64,000 nt of DNA from NCBI GenBank assembly GCA_002345575.1, contig DDVX01000018.1, positions 213,310-277,309 on the forward strand. Direction: 5' to 3'. The stretch comes from Stutzerimonas stutzeri (GTDB lineage Bacteria; Pseudomonadota; Gammaproteobacteria; Pseudomonadales; Pseudomonadaceae). The translations under genes were made by a program, and so were the position numbers. Numbering within the stretch: the stretch's first letter is position 1; each line of letters opens with the position of its first letter. A model generated the notes under the pieces. It ran no database searches, was not told the origin of the DNA, and worked only from the letters and a program-made list of their open reading frames with translations. Shown piece after piece: positions 34,183 through 42,929 of this stretch.

Positions 34183-34321
34183 CAGGCAGAGTGAAAACTA
34201 CTGCGCTCGGCCATGCTGCGTTAAAAACAGGCTCAAAATGCTCATTTACAGCTCGTAAACTGCGCTTTTTCGCCTGTTTTGCCTTGCTTGACCTTCGCTC
34301 GCTACGTTTTCACTCGGCCTG
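34183..34321. mobile_element. MITE-like element, short form, inside the aap operon
   Basis: A 139-base unit bounded by CAGGCAGAGTGAAAAC (34183-34198) and GTTTTCACTCGGCCTG (34306-34321), inverted repeats with one mismatch. Read on the minus strand it aligns with the element at 14513-14711 along both arms, lacking that copy's central ~60-base module. It sits between aapJ and aapQ, so it is likely transcribed and could shape mRNA 3' ends or polarity. Confidence 0.75.
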
Positions 34322-34341
34322 CTCATTCCGGCCTGGTTTGA

Positions 34342-35370
34342 TCAACGCACCGGTGGCGCGTACTGCAAACCTCCGTTGTTCCAGAGTGCATTCAGCCCGC
34401 GTTCGATTTTCAGCTCGCTGCCAGCACCAACGTTGCGCTCGAAGATCTCTCCGTAGTTGCCGACCTGCTTGACGATCTGCACCGCCCAGTCTTTCGGCAG
34501 CTTCAGGTCCTTGCCGTACTCACCTTCCGCGCCTAGCAGACGCGCGACGTCTGGGTTCTTGGTGTTCTTCGCGGTTTCCTCAACGTTCTTCGAGGTCACC
34601 CCAAGCTCTTCGGCATTGACCATGGCAAACAGCGACCAGCGCACGATATCGAACCACTCCTCGTCACCCTGGCGCACCGCCGGGCCGAGCGGCTCCTTGG
34701 AGATGACTTCCGGAAGCACCACATAATTATCCGGTTTGGCCAGCTTGATACGCTGCGCGTATAGCTGGGATTGGTCGGAAGTGAGTACATCGCAACGACC
34801 GGACTCCAGCGACTTGGCGCTCTCATCCGAGGTGTCGTAGGTAATAGGTGTGTACTTGAGACTATTGCTGCGGAAATAGTCGGAAAGGTTCAGCTCCGTG
34901 GTGGTGCCGGCCTGGATGCAGACAGTCGCGCCATCAAGCTCCTTGGCACTGCTGACTCCCAGTTCCTTATTCACCAAAAAGCCCTGGCCATCGTAATAGG
35001 TGACGCCGGTAAAATTCAGCCCCATTGCGGCATCCCGCGAGCTGGTCCAGGTGGTGTTACGTGACAGCACATCAATCTCGCCGGACTGCAGCGCGGTGAA
35101 ACGCTCCTTGGCAGTCAGCGGACTGAACCTGACCTTTTCGGCATCACCAAATACCGCAGCCGCCACTGCGCGGCAGACATCCACGTCGATCCCTTTGTAC
35201 TGACCTTGGGCGTCGGCGTAGGAAAAGCCCGGCAGCCCATCGCTGATACCGCACTGCACGAAACCCTTACTTTTCACCGCATCCAGAGTCGCCCCTGCCT
35301 GCGCTTGTCCGCCAACGCTAAAAAGCACCGCGGCACCCACCATGGTCAGTGTGGATTTAGCCCTGATCAT
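34342..35370 (-). CDS. aapJ: Amino-acid ABC transporter binding protein AapJ
   Basis: A 342-residue periplasmic solute-binding protein of the general amino-acid family (PA3858-like). ATG 35370 follows GGAGG and opens a clear signal peptide (MIRAKSTLTMVGAAVLFSVG, cleavage near AQA-G). Conserved parts include GFVQCGISDGLPGFSYADAQ, GIDVDVCRAVAAAVF and the C-terminal NEGSEL-type region EIFERNVGAGSELKIERGLN. First gene of the aap operon. Confidence 0.95.
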   Translation of the reverse strand: MIRAKSTLTMVGAAVLFSVGGQAQAGATLDAVKSKGFVQCGISDGLPGFSYADAQGQYKGIDVDVCRAVAAAVFGDAEKVRFSPLTAKERFTALQSGEIDVLSRNTTWTSSRDAAMGLNFTGVTYYDGQGFLVNKELGVSSAKELDGATVCIQAGTTTELNLSDYFRSNSLKYTPITYDTSDESAKSLESGRCDVLTSDQSQLYAQRIKLAKPDNYVVLPEVISKEPLGPAVRQGDEEWFDIVRWSLFAMVNAEELGVTSKNVEETAKNTKNPDVARLLGAEGEYGKDLKLPKDWAVQIVKQVGNYGEIFERNVGAGSELKIERGLNALWNNGGLQYAPPVR

Positions 35371-35726
35371 CGAAACCTCCAGTTTGTTTTTATTCTGCAA
35401 GGTCGGGCCTTCCTTCAACGTCAGAAAACACCAATCGAAGCCATTTCGATCAGAACACGGGAAGAACCTGACCTGAGTCTAGTCGCCGATCGTTGATCAG
35501 CAACTTCTCCCGATAGACAAATCCGCAAACGTGCGGTGCTACCGGCGCAGCAGTCGGAAATCAACAAAGCAAGCGGCGTACCAGTCCAGCCAAAGCCGTC
35601 CCGATAGCGGGTACGGGCTTCAGGGAAGCACCAACAACAGGTAATCTCGCCGCCTATTGCGGCAACCTTCGAGCAATTCCCTGCCGCTCGCACCAGCGCG
35701 GTGCAAGCTTTCAGACGGAGTCCCAC
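35371..35726. other. Divergent intergenic region aapJ / carboxylesterase
   Basis: 356 bases with no supportable gene. It must hold the aap and esterase promoters. A GG...GC arrangement near 35392-35412 recalls a sigma-54 site, but its spacing is one base short and I do not call it. No other element stands out. Confidence 0.45.
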
Positions 35727-36383
35727 ATGACCGAACCCCTGATCATCGACCCAACGCAGACTGCCGACTCCTGCGTTATTTGGCTGCACGGCCTGGGTGC
35801 CGACCGCTACGATTTCCAGCCAGTGGCTGAAGCCCTGCAGCAGCGCCTGCTACACACGCGCTTCGTGTTGCCTCAAGCACCGACCCGAGCAGTGACCATC
35901 AACGGTGGCTGGGCCATGCCAAGTTGGTATGACATTCAGGCCATGAGCCCTGCCCGCGCCATCGACCAGGCACAGCTTGAACAGTCGGCACAGAGCGTTA
36001 TCGAGCTGATTGAGGCGCAGCGTGACGGCGGCATTGATCCCCGGCGCATCTTTCTCGCCGGCTTCTCCCAAGGCGGGGCCGTGGTCTACCACACCGCATT
36101 CCTGCGCTGGGCCGGGCCTCTCGGTGGCGTGCTGGCGTTGTCCACCTATGCCCCAACCTTCAGCGACGACCTCAAGCTCTCGCCACAGCAGGCAGCCTTG
36201 CCGGTACTTTCCCTACATGGCAGCCGCGACGACGTGGTGCCGCCTGCCATGGGCCGTGCTGCTTACGATTGCCTGTTGAACAACAGTGTGCAGGCGCAAT
36301 GGAAGGAATACCCGATGGCCCACGAAGTGCTGCCAGCCGAGATCCGCGACATTGGCGACTGGCTGGCCAGCCAGCTGGGCTGA
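35727..36383 (+). CDS. Alpha/beta-hydrolase carboxylesterase
   Basis: A 218-residue carboxylesterase of the P. fluorescens esterase II / acyl-protein thioesterase-like group (PA3859 by position). The triad is visible: Ser114 in GFSQGG, Asp168 in GSRDDVV and His199 in PMAHEV, matching the positions known for the P. fluorescens enzyme. The oxyanion motif HGLGAD is at 21-26. Hydrolyses short acyl esters; a natural substrate is not established. ACGGAG precedes the ATG by about 9 bases. Confidence 0.93.
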   Translation: MTEPLIIDPTQTADSCVIWLHGLGADRYDFQPVAEALQQRLLHTRFVLPQAPTRAVTINGGWAMPSWYDIQAMSPARAIDQAQLEQSAQSVIELIEAQRDGGIDPRRIFLAGFSQGGAVVYHTAFLRWAGPLGGVLALSTYAPTFSDDLKLSPQQAALPVLSLHGSRDDVVPPAMGRAAYDCLLNNSVQAQWKEYPMAHEVLPAEIRDIGDWLASQLG

Positions 36384-36393
36384 CTCGCACAGC

Positions 36394-36414
36394 ACAGGTC
36401 GTTTAACGGCCTGT
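36394..36414. repeat. Short palindrome resembling joined MITE ends
   Basis: ACAGGTCGTT and AACGGCCTGT are inverted around one base and are followed by TAGC. The two halves look like the outer ends of the 14513-14711 element (AGCAGGCCGTT and AACGACCTGCT) with the interior removed. It could equally be a plain terminator stem for the esterase gene, but no T run follows. Confidence 0.4.
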
Positions 36415-36645
36415 TAGCGGCGCCATTGCGAAACCTCGAAAGCCCTGGCCGGCAGGTTCGGACATACTTTCGACCAGGCCGAACAGGCCGGGGAAAATCG
36501 CTTTTTCGATTGATTTCCAGCGACCCGTTACCGTCAAAAGCCGCGCGAGCGCACGAACCGTTGCGCTCGCCCAGTGCAAGTCTTCGCCCTGTCTGCATCT
36601 TGCATTACACTGGCGGGCGAACTTTGCCAATCAGACGAGAAGACC

Positions 36646-38064
36646 GTGCTCAAAGCACTCAAGAAAATCTTCGGTAAAAGCCCGGCTGAACTGCCCGCCG
36701 CGCAACCTGCCAGCGACACACCGGAAGCTGCCTCCCCCCAATACAGCGCACCGCGCGAAACGCAAACGGCCCAGCACAGCGAAACGCCGGCGGCTAGCAA
36801 GCCGCGCCGCGAACGCACACGCAAACCCGCCGCGCCATCCGCTCCGGCCTGGAAGCTGGAAGACTTTGTGGTCGAGCCTGCCGAGGGCAAGACTCGATTC
36901 CATGACTTCAAGCTCACTCCTGAGCTGATGCACGCCATTCATGACCTGTGCTTTCCCTACTGCACTCCGATCCAGGCGCAGGTATTGGGCTTTACCCTCA
37001 AGGGGCGTGACGCCATAGGCCGTGCACAGACCGGCACCGGCAAGACCGCAGCCTTCCTGATTTCCACCATTACCCAGTTGCTGGAAACACCGCCGCCCAA
37101 GGATCGCTATATGGGCGAGCCGCGCGCACTGATCATCGCCCCAACCCGGGAACTGGTGGTGCAGATCGCCAACGATGCGCTGGACCTGACCAAGTACACC
37201 GGCCTGAACGTGATGAGCTTCGTCGGCGGCATGGACTTCGACAAACAGCTCAAGTCTCTTGAGTCTCGCTATTGCGACATTCTGGTGGCGACACCAGGCC
37301 GTCTGCTGGACTTCAACCAGCGCGGCGAGGTGCATCTGGACATGGTCGAGGTGCTGGTGCTCGACGAGGCCGACCGCATGCTTGATATGGGCTTCATTCC
37401 CCAGGTTCGGCAGATCATCCGTCAGACCCCGCCCAAGAGCGAACGCCAGACCCTGCTGTTCTCCGCGACCTTTACCGAAGACGTGATGAACCTGGCCAAG
37501 CAATGGACCACCGACCCGGCCATTGTCGAGATCGAAGCGGTAAACGTCGCCAGTGACAGCGTCGAACAACACGTCTTTGCCGTGGCAGGAAGCGACAAGT
37601 ACAAGCTGCTCTACAACCTCATTACCCAGAACGACTGGAGCCGGGTGATGGTCTTCGCCAACCGCAAGGACGAAGTGCGCCGCATCGAAGAACGCCTGAC
37701 CCGCGACGGCATCAGCGCGGTGCAAATGTCCGGTGATGTGCCGCAGCACAAGCGCATCCGCGCACTGGAAGGCTTTCGCGAAGGCAAGATCCGCGTGATG
37801 GTCGCCACCGATGTGGCTGGCCGCGGCATTCACGTAGACGGCATCAGCCACGTGATCAACTTCACCCTGCCGGAAGTGCCTGACGATTACGTGCACCGTA
37901 TCGGGCGCACCGGGCGTGCCGGCGCCAGCGGTACCTCGATCAGCTTCGCCGGTGAGGACGACGCCTTCGCCCTGCCCGCCATCGAAGCGCTGATGGGACG
38001 CAAGATCAGCTGCGAAATGCCGCCAGCCGAGTTGCTGGCGCCGGTTCCACGCAGCTCGCGCTGA
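36646..38064 (+). CDS. rhlB: DEAD-box ATP-dependent RNA helicase RhlB
   Basis: A 472-residue DEAD-box helicase of the RhlB group. GTG 36646 is preferred: it gives the typical start MLKALKKIFGK. A disordered Pro/Ala/Arg-rich tail (about 10-75) is followed by a Q-motif region, motif I AQTGTGKT (127-134), DEAD (239-242), SAT (272-274) and HRIGRTGRAG in motif VI. RhlB unwinds RNA and can join the RNase E degradosome. It corresponds to PA3861. An ATG at 36574 in the same frame lacks support. Confidence 0.93.
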   Translation: MLKALKKIFGKSPAELPAAQPASDTPEAASPQYSAPRETQTAQHSETPAASKPRRERTRKPAAPSAPAWKLEDFVVEPAEGKTRFHDFKLTPELMHAIHDLCFPYCTPIQAQVLGFTLKGRDAIGRAQTGTGKTAAFLISTITQLLETPPPKDRYMGEPRALIIAPTRELVVQIANDALDLTKYTGLNVMSFVGGMDFDKQLKSLESRYCDILVATPGRLLDFNQRGEVHLDMVEVLVLDEADRMLDMGFIPQVRQIIRQTPPKSERQTLLFSATFTEDVMNLAKQWTTDPAIVEIEAVNVASDSVEQHVFAVAGSDKYKLLYNLITQNDWSRVMVFANRKDEVRRIEERLTRDGISAVQMSGDVPQHKRIRALEGFREGKIRVMVATDVAGRGIHVDGISHVINFTLPEVPDDYVHRIGRTGRAGASGTSISFAGEDDAFALPAIEALMGRKISCEMPPAELLAPVPRSSR

Positions 38065-38193
38065 TTGCACTGAACAGGAAGGGCGAATAGCCGTTTCGCC
38101 TTCCTAGGTCACACCTCTTGCTGACACCGGTCACCATGCCGGCCAGCAGAACCCTTTACGCTTAGCACATCGCTGGAAGAACGGAGTCTGCCC

Positions 38194-38361
38194 ATGCAGC
38201 ATATTGATTGGCTGATCATCCTGATCGGAACGGGCTTCGCTCTGTTGGGTATCGGCTTCAACTACCGAGACAAGAACTGGGGCGTGGCCCTGATCGCCCT
38301 CGGCGTGTTGATGATGTTCTCGACCATCACTTTCAAGCTGTACATCGCCTTCAATCACTGA
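38194..38361 (+). CDS. Small membrane protein (55 aa)
   Basis: Open frame of 55 residues starting MQHIDWLIILIGTGFALLGI with two hydrophobic helices (about 6-21 and 30-48) separated by a charged turn (NYRDKNW). GGAG lies at 38183-38186, 7 bases before the ATG, and codon use fits the neighbours. It lies between rhlB and the convergent moaE. No family recognised; likely a real but uncharacterised inner-membrane microprotein. Confidence 0.7.
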   Translation: MQHIDWLIILIGTGFALLGIGFNYRDKNWGVALIALGVLMMFSTITFKLYIAFNH

Positions 38362-38371
38362 CCCGAGCGCC

Positions 38372-38824
38372 TCAATCGCCCCAGCGGCGAGCGGCGCTCT
38401 GATCGCTTTCGCGGCCCTCGACCCAGCGTGGCCCTTGCTCTGTGGTTTCCTTCTTCCAGAACGGTGCGCGCGTCTTCAGGTAGTCCATGACGAAGCGGCA
38501 GGCATCGAATGCTGCCTCGCGGTGCGCACTGGCTGCACCCACGAAGACGATGGGTTCGCCCGGCTCCAGCGCTCCCACCCGGTGCAGCACGTCCAGGCGC
38601 AGTAGCGGCCAGCGCTGTTCGGCTTCTGCGACGATCTTCTCCAGGGCTTTCTCAGTCATGCCTGGCGCGTGCTCCAGGAACATCCCGGCAACCTCCAGAC
38701 CGTCATTGAAGTCCCTCACATAGCCGACAAACCCGGCCACTGCACCGATGCCCAGGTTGGCCGCATGCAGGGCATTTAGCTCCGCGCCGGGATCGAAAGC
38801 TGCCTGCTGAACACGAACGCCCAT
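38372..38824 (-). CDS. moaE: Molybdopterin synthase catalytic subunit MoaE
   Basis: A 150-residue MoaE, which transfers sulfur from MoaD thiocarboxylate to cyclic pyranopterin phosphate to form molybdopterin. Conserved parts are AGFVGYVRDFNDG, HREAAFDACRFVMDYLKTRA and PFWKKE with the catalytic lysine. Starts 2 bases after the moaD stop. Length is normal. Completes a moaC-moaD-moaE operon. Confidence 0.96.
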   Translation of the reverse strand: MGVRVQQAAFDPGAELNALHAANLGIGAVAGFVGYVRDFNDGLEVAGMFLEHAPGMTEKALEKIVAEAEQRWPLLRLDVLHRVGALEPGEPIVFVGAASAHREAAFDACRFVMDYLKTRAPFWKKETTEQGPRWVEGRESDQSAARRWGD

Positions 38825-38826
38825 GC

Positions 38827-39075
38827 TCAGCCTCCAGTCACGGTGGGGAAGAAGGCCACTTCATCGCCATCCTGCACAGGCTCATCGAGACTGCACAATT
38901 CCTGATTGCGCGCGCACATCAGATTCTGCTCACCCAGCACAGCCCAACTTTCACCACGCTCCAGTAGGTGGCGGCGCACATCCTCAACACGCGTAAAGGA
39001 TGCATCCCACGGCAACTGCTCACCGTCACTACCGAGGGCTTCCCGATAACGGGCGTAAAACTGAATCGAAATCAT
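38827..39075 (-). CDS. moaD: Molybdopterin synthase sulfur carrier MoaD
   Basis: An 82-residue ubiquitin-fold sulfur carrier. Begins MISIQFYARYREALGSDGEQ and ends VAFFPTVTGG, where the C-terminal Gly-Gly is adenylated and thiocarboxylated. The ATG overlaps the moaC stop by 4 bases (ATGA), so it is translationally coupled. An upstream extension to 39090 is disfavoured. Confidence 0.95.
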   Translation of the reverse strand: MISIQFYARYREALGSDGEQLPWDASFTRVEDVRRHLLERGESWAVLGEQNLMCARNQELCSLDEPVQDGDEVAFFPTVTGG

Positions 39076-39542
39076 GCCTGCACCTGCCAATCACCACTCT
39101 TGCCGCCGCGCTTTTCCAGCAGCCGTATACCTTCGATGACCATGCCCTTGTCCACCGCCTTGCACATGTCGTAGATGGTCAGCGCGGCCACGCTGGCGGC
39201 GGTCAGCGCCTCCATTTCCACTCCAGTCTGGCCAGCCAGCCTGCAGGTGGCGCGGATCAGCACGGCATCTGCGCCATTAGCCTGCAATTCGACCTTGACG
39301 CTGGTCAGCAGCAGGGGATGACAGAGCGGGATCAAGTCATGGGTCTTCTTTGCCGCCTGGATACCAGCAATGCGCGCCACGGCGAACACATCGCCTTTGG
39401 GATGGCCGCCCTGTTCGATCATCTGCAGGGTCTGCGGCAACATTCGCACCCGCGCCTCGGCCACCGCCTCACGCGCCGTAACGGCCTTGTTGGTAACGTC
39501 GACCATACTGGCGCGGCCTTGGGAATCGAGGTGAGTAAGCAT
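39072..39542 (-). CDS. moaC: Cyclic pyranopterin monophosphate synthase MoaC
   Basis: A 156-residue MoaC that, after MoaA, forms cyclic pyranopterin monophosphate. ATG 39542 follows AGGA; a longer frame to 39608 lacks similarity. Motifs: MVDVTNKAVTAREAVAEARV, KKTHDLIPLCHPL and GVEMEALTAASVAALTIYDM with the active-site KAVDKGM. First gene of the moaCDE operon (PA3918-3916). A TATATA hexamer just upstream is a possible -10. Confidence 0.95.
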   Translation of the reverse strand: MLTHLDSQGRASMVDVTNKAVTAREAVAEARVRMLPQTLQMIEQGGHPKGDVFAVARIAGIQAAKKTHDLIPLCHPLLLTSVKVELQANGADAVLIRATCRLAGQTGVEMEALTAASVAALTIYDMCKAVDKGMVIEGIRLLEKRGGKSGDWQVQA

Positions 39543-39683
39543 GGGAATCCTGCCGGGTCTATATAAAGACAGTGAGTTTAGCCCAGCTGGAAACTGCTTT
39601 GGCGTCACGCCGACATTCGCGGCTGGAGCCGTCGAATACTCACTGTAAGCCTGAGGCCGATGCTACCGGCCCAAGAGCATCGC

Positions 39684-39749
39684 GCCGGGGGCGGCGCTCT
39701 CACGAGTTGCAGCAGGCATTGCACTGCTCCCGCGAGAGGCGCTCCCGGC
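39684..39749. repeat. REP-like inverted pair
   Basis: GCCGGGGGCGGCGCTCTC (from 39684) and its diverged inverse GAGAGGCGCTCCCGGC (ending 39749) flank a short loop. On the minus strand each unit reads GGGAGCGCC...CGCG, like pseudomonad REP sequences. It lies between moaC and the convergently placed end of the PIN-PhoH gene region. Confidence 0.5.
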
Positions 39750-39824
39750 ACCAAACGTGGCCAAGTCCTGCAGAAAGCTCCTCACGCTCAAGCGAAGGCA
39801 TCAACCAGCCGGACAACGCCTTTC

Positions 39825-41216
39825 TTACATATTCGCCTCGGCATATTCGGCCAGCACCGAACGCGGAACGCCCTGCAGAGTCACGTGAACGCCGTGGGGG
39901 AAGTCCTTGAAACGCTCGGTAAGATAAGTCAGGCCGGAGCTGGTAGCAGACAGATACGGCGTGTCGATCTGCGCCAAGTTACCCAGGCAGACCACCTTGG
40001 ACCCGGCACCGGCACGGGTAATGATGGTTTTCATCTGGTGCGGAGTGAGGTTCTGGCATTCGTCGATCAGGATCAGGCTCTGCTGGAAGCTGCGCCCGCG
40101 AATGTAGTTGAGCGATTTGAACTGCAGCGGCACCTTTTGCAGGATGTAGTCGACGCTGCCGTGGGTGTTCTCGTCGTCCATGTGCAACGCTTCAAGGTTG
40201 TCGGTGATGGCGCCCAGCCAGGGTTCCATTTTTTCCGCCTCCGTACCGGGAAGAAAGCCGATGTCCTCATCCAGCCCCTGCACGCTGCGCGTGGCGATGA
40301 TGCGCCTATAACGTTTGCTGGCCACTGTCTGCTCAATGGCTGCAGCCAGCGCCAGGATCGTCTTGCCGGAACCCGCAGCGCCAGACAGATTGACCAAGTG
40401 AATATCCGGATCAAGCAGCGCATAGAGCGCCAGCGCCTGATGAATATCACGCGGGCGCAGCCCCCAGGCTTCCTGATGCAACAGCGGCTCCTGGTGCATG
40501 TCCAGCAACAGCAACTCGTCGGACTTGATGCCCTTGATCCAGCCGACGAAGCCTTGCTCATCAAGGATGAATTCGTTGAGATGCACTGCCGGCAGATTGT
40601 CTGTCAGCTGCACCCGGTGCCAGGTCCGCCCGTGCCCCTGCTGGGTTTCCACCTTACTGACGCGGTCCCAGAAGGAACCGCTGAGGCTGTGATAGCCGCG
40701 CGACAACTGGCCAACGTCATCGACCAACTTGTCGGTCTGATAATCCTCGGATGCCACACCGCAGGCGCGCGCCTTCAGACGCATGTTGATGTCGTTAGTG
40801 ACCAGCACCACCGGGACACCGCCGCTGCGCTGCTGCAGCTCGACCACCTGGTTGATGATCTTGTTGTCGTTGAGATCTTCGGGCAGCCCCTTGGGGTCGG
40901 CGCTCTTGCTCATCAGGATCGACAGACTGCCACAGAAATTGCCCGTCGCTTCGCGCTTGATCGGCACTCCGAGCTCTACCTGTTCGGGCGTTGCATTACC
41001 TAGAACCTTGTCGATCAGTCGGATCACCTGCCGGCATTCAGCGGCCACGCTGTGCTTGCCAGTCTTGAGCTTGTCCAGCTCCTCCAGCACGGTCATGGGA
41101 ATGGCGACCTGGTGTTCTTCAAAATTGAGCAGAGCGTTGGGGTCGTGGAGCAGGACGTTGGTGTCCAGAACGTAAAGAGTCGGCTGAGTAGCGCGGGGTC
41201 TACCGTAGTCATCCAT
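39825..41216 (-). CDS. PIN-domain / PhoH-like ATPase fusion
   Basis: A 463-residue protein with an N-terminal PIN ribonuclease domain (Asp18 in YVLDTNVLLHD, Glu45-46, Asp117, Asp142) fused to a PhoH/YlaK ATPase. Walker A GAAGSGKT is at 279-286, and Walker B LILIDECQN lies near 385. PhoH2-type fusions are RNA helicase-ribonucleases in actinobacteria; the pseudomonad homologue (PA3919) is uncharacterised. All acidic PIN residues appear retained, so nuclease activity is likely. No antitoxin-like neighbour is seen. It starts ATG 41216. Confidence 0.88.
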   Translation of the reverse strand: MDDYGRPRATQPTLYVLDTNVLLHDPNALLNFEEHQVAIPMTVLEELDKLKTGKHSVAAECRQVIRLIDKVLGNATPEQVELGVPIKREATGNFCGSLSILMSKSADPKGLPEDLNDNKIINQVVELQQRSGGVPVVLVTNDINMRLKARACGVASEDYQTDKLVDDVGQLSRGYHSLSGSFWDRVSKVETQQGHGRTWHRVQLTDNLPAVHLNEFILDEQGFVGWIKGIKSDELLLLDMHQEPLLHQEAWGLRPRDIHQALALYALLDPDIHLVNLSGAAGSGKTILALAAAIEQTVASKRYRRIIATRSVQGLDEDIGFLPGTEAEKMEPWLGAITDNLEALHMDDENTHGSVDYILQKVPLQFKSLNYIRGRSFQQSLILIDECQNLTPHQMKTIITRAGAGSKVVCLGNLAQIDTPYLSATSSGLTYLTERFKDFPHGVHVTLQGVPRSVLAEYAEANM

Positions 41217-41877
41217 TCGCGGTCACCTTTTCCGTAGAACCGGTCGACGGAGCGTCTGAGCGCACCGCCACGAGGAACCTCCGATTGCGAGGGCGGCAGA
41301 CGTGGGTAGCAGCGGCCTGGGGCCACCCAGCGGCCGCCACCTGTATGCAGGGTTCGGCGGTCTGTTACAGGTAATACCGCAAAAAAGATTACAGGAAAAA
41401 GACTTTTCCGATTTATGGAGGCTTTTTTCTCAACTGGACGGACAGCGCTTGGCGACCGCAGCAGGGCAAGCTAGTCTCAGTAGTCAGCCCGTGCGCTTTT
41501 GCCACAGTGCCTGAGCTCCACCATCATATAAACCAGCTCCAGAAAGACAGCTTAACGCCGACTTTTGCAGTCTCGGCATGCGTACCAGGCTAACAACGCA
41601 GCTTTACTGCGCCGCCACGAAAGGCAATCGATCACAGTTTTAGTCATCGTTTCCAATCTCTCCCTCGCGCGCTGGATCAGCAAATCATCAGCGCCGCCAC
41701 CAACAATGCTGCGCGAAAGAAACCCGTTAGCACCTGAATTTCCCGCGCAATCGAACGGCAGCGCCGGGACCGATGAGCCGGCAACAGCCCCTAGCGAAAA
41801 ATGACCAATCGAGCCCATAGCTGGAGCCTGGAGCGGCATAACGCCTAGAATTGCCCCATATCAAAGGAGATTTTCAG
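41217..41877. other. Long intergenic region, PIN-PhoH / yaaA
   Basis: 661 bases, the longest gene-free stretch of the window. It has a small palindrome GGAAAAAGACTTTTCC at 41394-41409 followed by a T-rich run, then nothing I recognise. Short open frames at 41302-41514 (+), 41565-41804 (+) and 41552-41839 (-) have no ribosome site or known similarity. It may contain an unrecognised small RNA or decayed gene. Confidence 0.45.
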
Positions 41878-42654
41878 ATGCTGATGGTGATTTCACCGGC
41901 CAAAACCCTCGACTACGACACCCCTCCGGCAACCGAGCGCTTTACCCAACCCCAGCACCTCGACCAGGCACAAGAGCTGATCACGATCCTGCGCGACTTT
42001 TCTCCGCAGCAGATCAGCCAGCTGATGAAGCTTTCGGACAAGCTCGCGGCGCTCAACGTGGCCCGCTACGGCAGCTGGACGCCTCACTTCACCCCGGAAA
42101 ATGCCAAGCAGGCGCTGCTCGCCTTCAAGGGCGACGTCTACACCGGGCTGAATGCCGAGGACTTTTCTGAACAAGACTTCGACTTCGCCCAATGCCATCT
42201 GCGCATGCTTTCCGGGCTCTACGGTCTGCTACGCCCGCTGGACCTGATGCAGCCCTACCGCCTGGAAATGGGCACGAAACTGCAGAATCCGCGCGGCAAA
42301 GACCTTTATGCATTCTGGGGTGATCGCATTAGCCACTGGCTCAACGAAGCCCTGGCCGAACAGGGCGATAACGTGCTGCTCAATCTGGCCTCGAATGAAT
42401 ATTTCGGTGCTGTCAAACGTAAGGAGCTGAATGCACGGGTCATCGACGTTGACTTCAAGGACATGAAGAACGGCCAGTACAAGATCATCAGCTTCTACGC
42501 CAAGAAAGCCCGCGGGCTAATGGCGCGCTACGTCATCCGCGAACGTATCGATAATCCCGAACAGCTGAAGGGTTTCGATAACGAAGGCTACCGCTACTGC
42601 GCCGAGGACTCCTCGCCCGATCACCTGATATTCCTGCGCGACACGCCAGCCTGA
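41878..42654 (+). CDS. yaaA: Peroxide-stress protein YaaA
   Basis: A 258-residue UPF0246/YaaA protein, which in E. coli lowers intracellular iron under H2O2 stress and has a DNA-binding fold. ATG 41878 follows AAAGGAGA and starts MLMVISPAKTLDYDTPPATE. Conserved sections include ARYGSWTPHFTPENAKQALL, GDVYTGLNAEDF, GLYGLLRPLDLMQPYRLEMG and KKARGLMARYVI. Single gene, with its own upstream spacing. Confidence 0.95.
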   Translation: MLMVISPAKTLDYDTPPATERFTQPQHLDQAQELITILRDFSPQQISQLMKLSDKLAALNVARYGSWTPHFTPENAKQALLAFKGDVYTGLNAEDFSEQDFDFAQCHLRMLSGLYGLLRPLDLMQPYRLEMGTKLQNPRGKDLYAFWGDRISHWLNEALAEQGDNVLLNLASNEYFGAVKRKELNARVIDVDFKDMKNGQYKIISFYAKKARGLMARYVIRERIDNPEQLKGFDNEGYRYCAEDSSPDHLIFLRDTPA

Positions 42655-42929
42655 CTTCGAGCCAACCCCTCCGTGGCTGGGCCATGCATAAGCGCAGTGG
42701 ACTCCAGCCGCGAAGCATTTTCTGCCCGCCCCCGCGTATTTCCTGCCTGTTCCGGCCCTGTCAGCCTTCCAGATACAGCCCTCCGATCAGCGGCAGCCCG
42801 GCCGGGAACTAACCCGAGCCAGCCACAATCATAAGCCCGTATCGGCGATGCCAGATGCACTGGCAGACAGCCGCACGCCCACATGGAACAAGAAGTACCC
42901 ACCCTTCTCAACGATTCAGGAGATACACA

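Noticed and set aside
35392..35412. Sigma-54-like GG...GC element upstream of aapJ on the minus strand
   Set aside because: The spacing between GG and GC is 9, not 10, and the -24 half is poor, so sigma-54 control is not supported.
36631..38070. 479-codon minus-strand frame across rhlB
   Set aside because: Antisense to a well-supported DEAD-box gene; no homology recognised.
39825..41216. Toxin-antitoxin system based on the PIN domain
   Set aside because: The PIN domain is fused to a PhoH ATPase and no adjacent antitoxin-like gene exists; it is a PhoH-family protein instead.
41552..41839. 95-codon minus-strand frame in the 41.2-41.9 kb gap
   Set aside because: No ribosome site or similarity; overlapping frames on the other strand are equally open.
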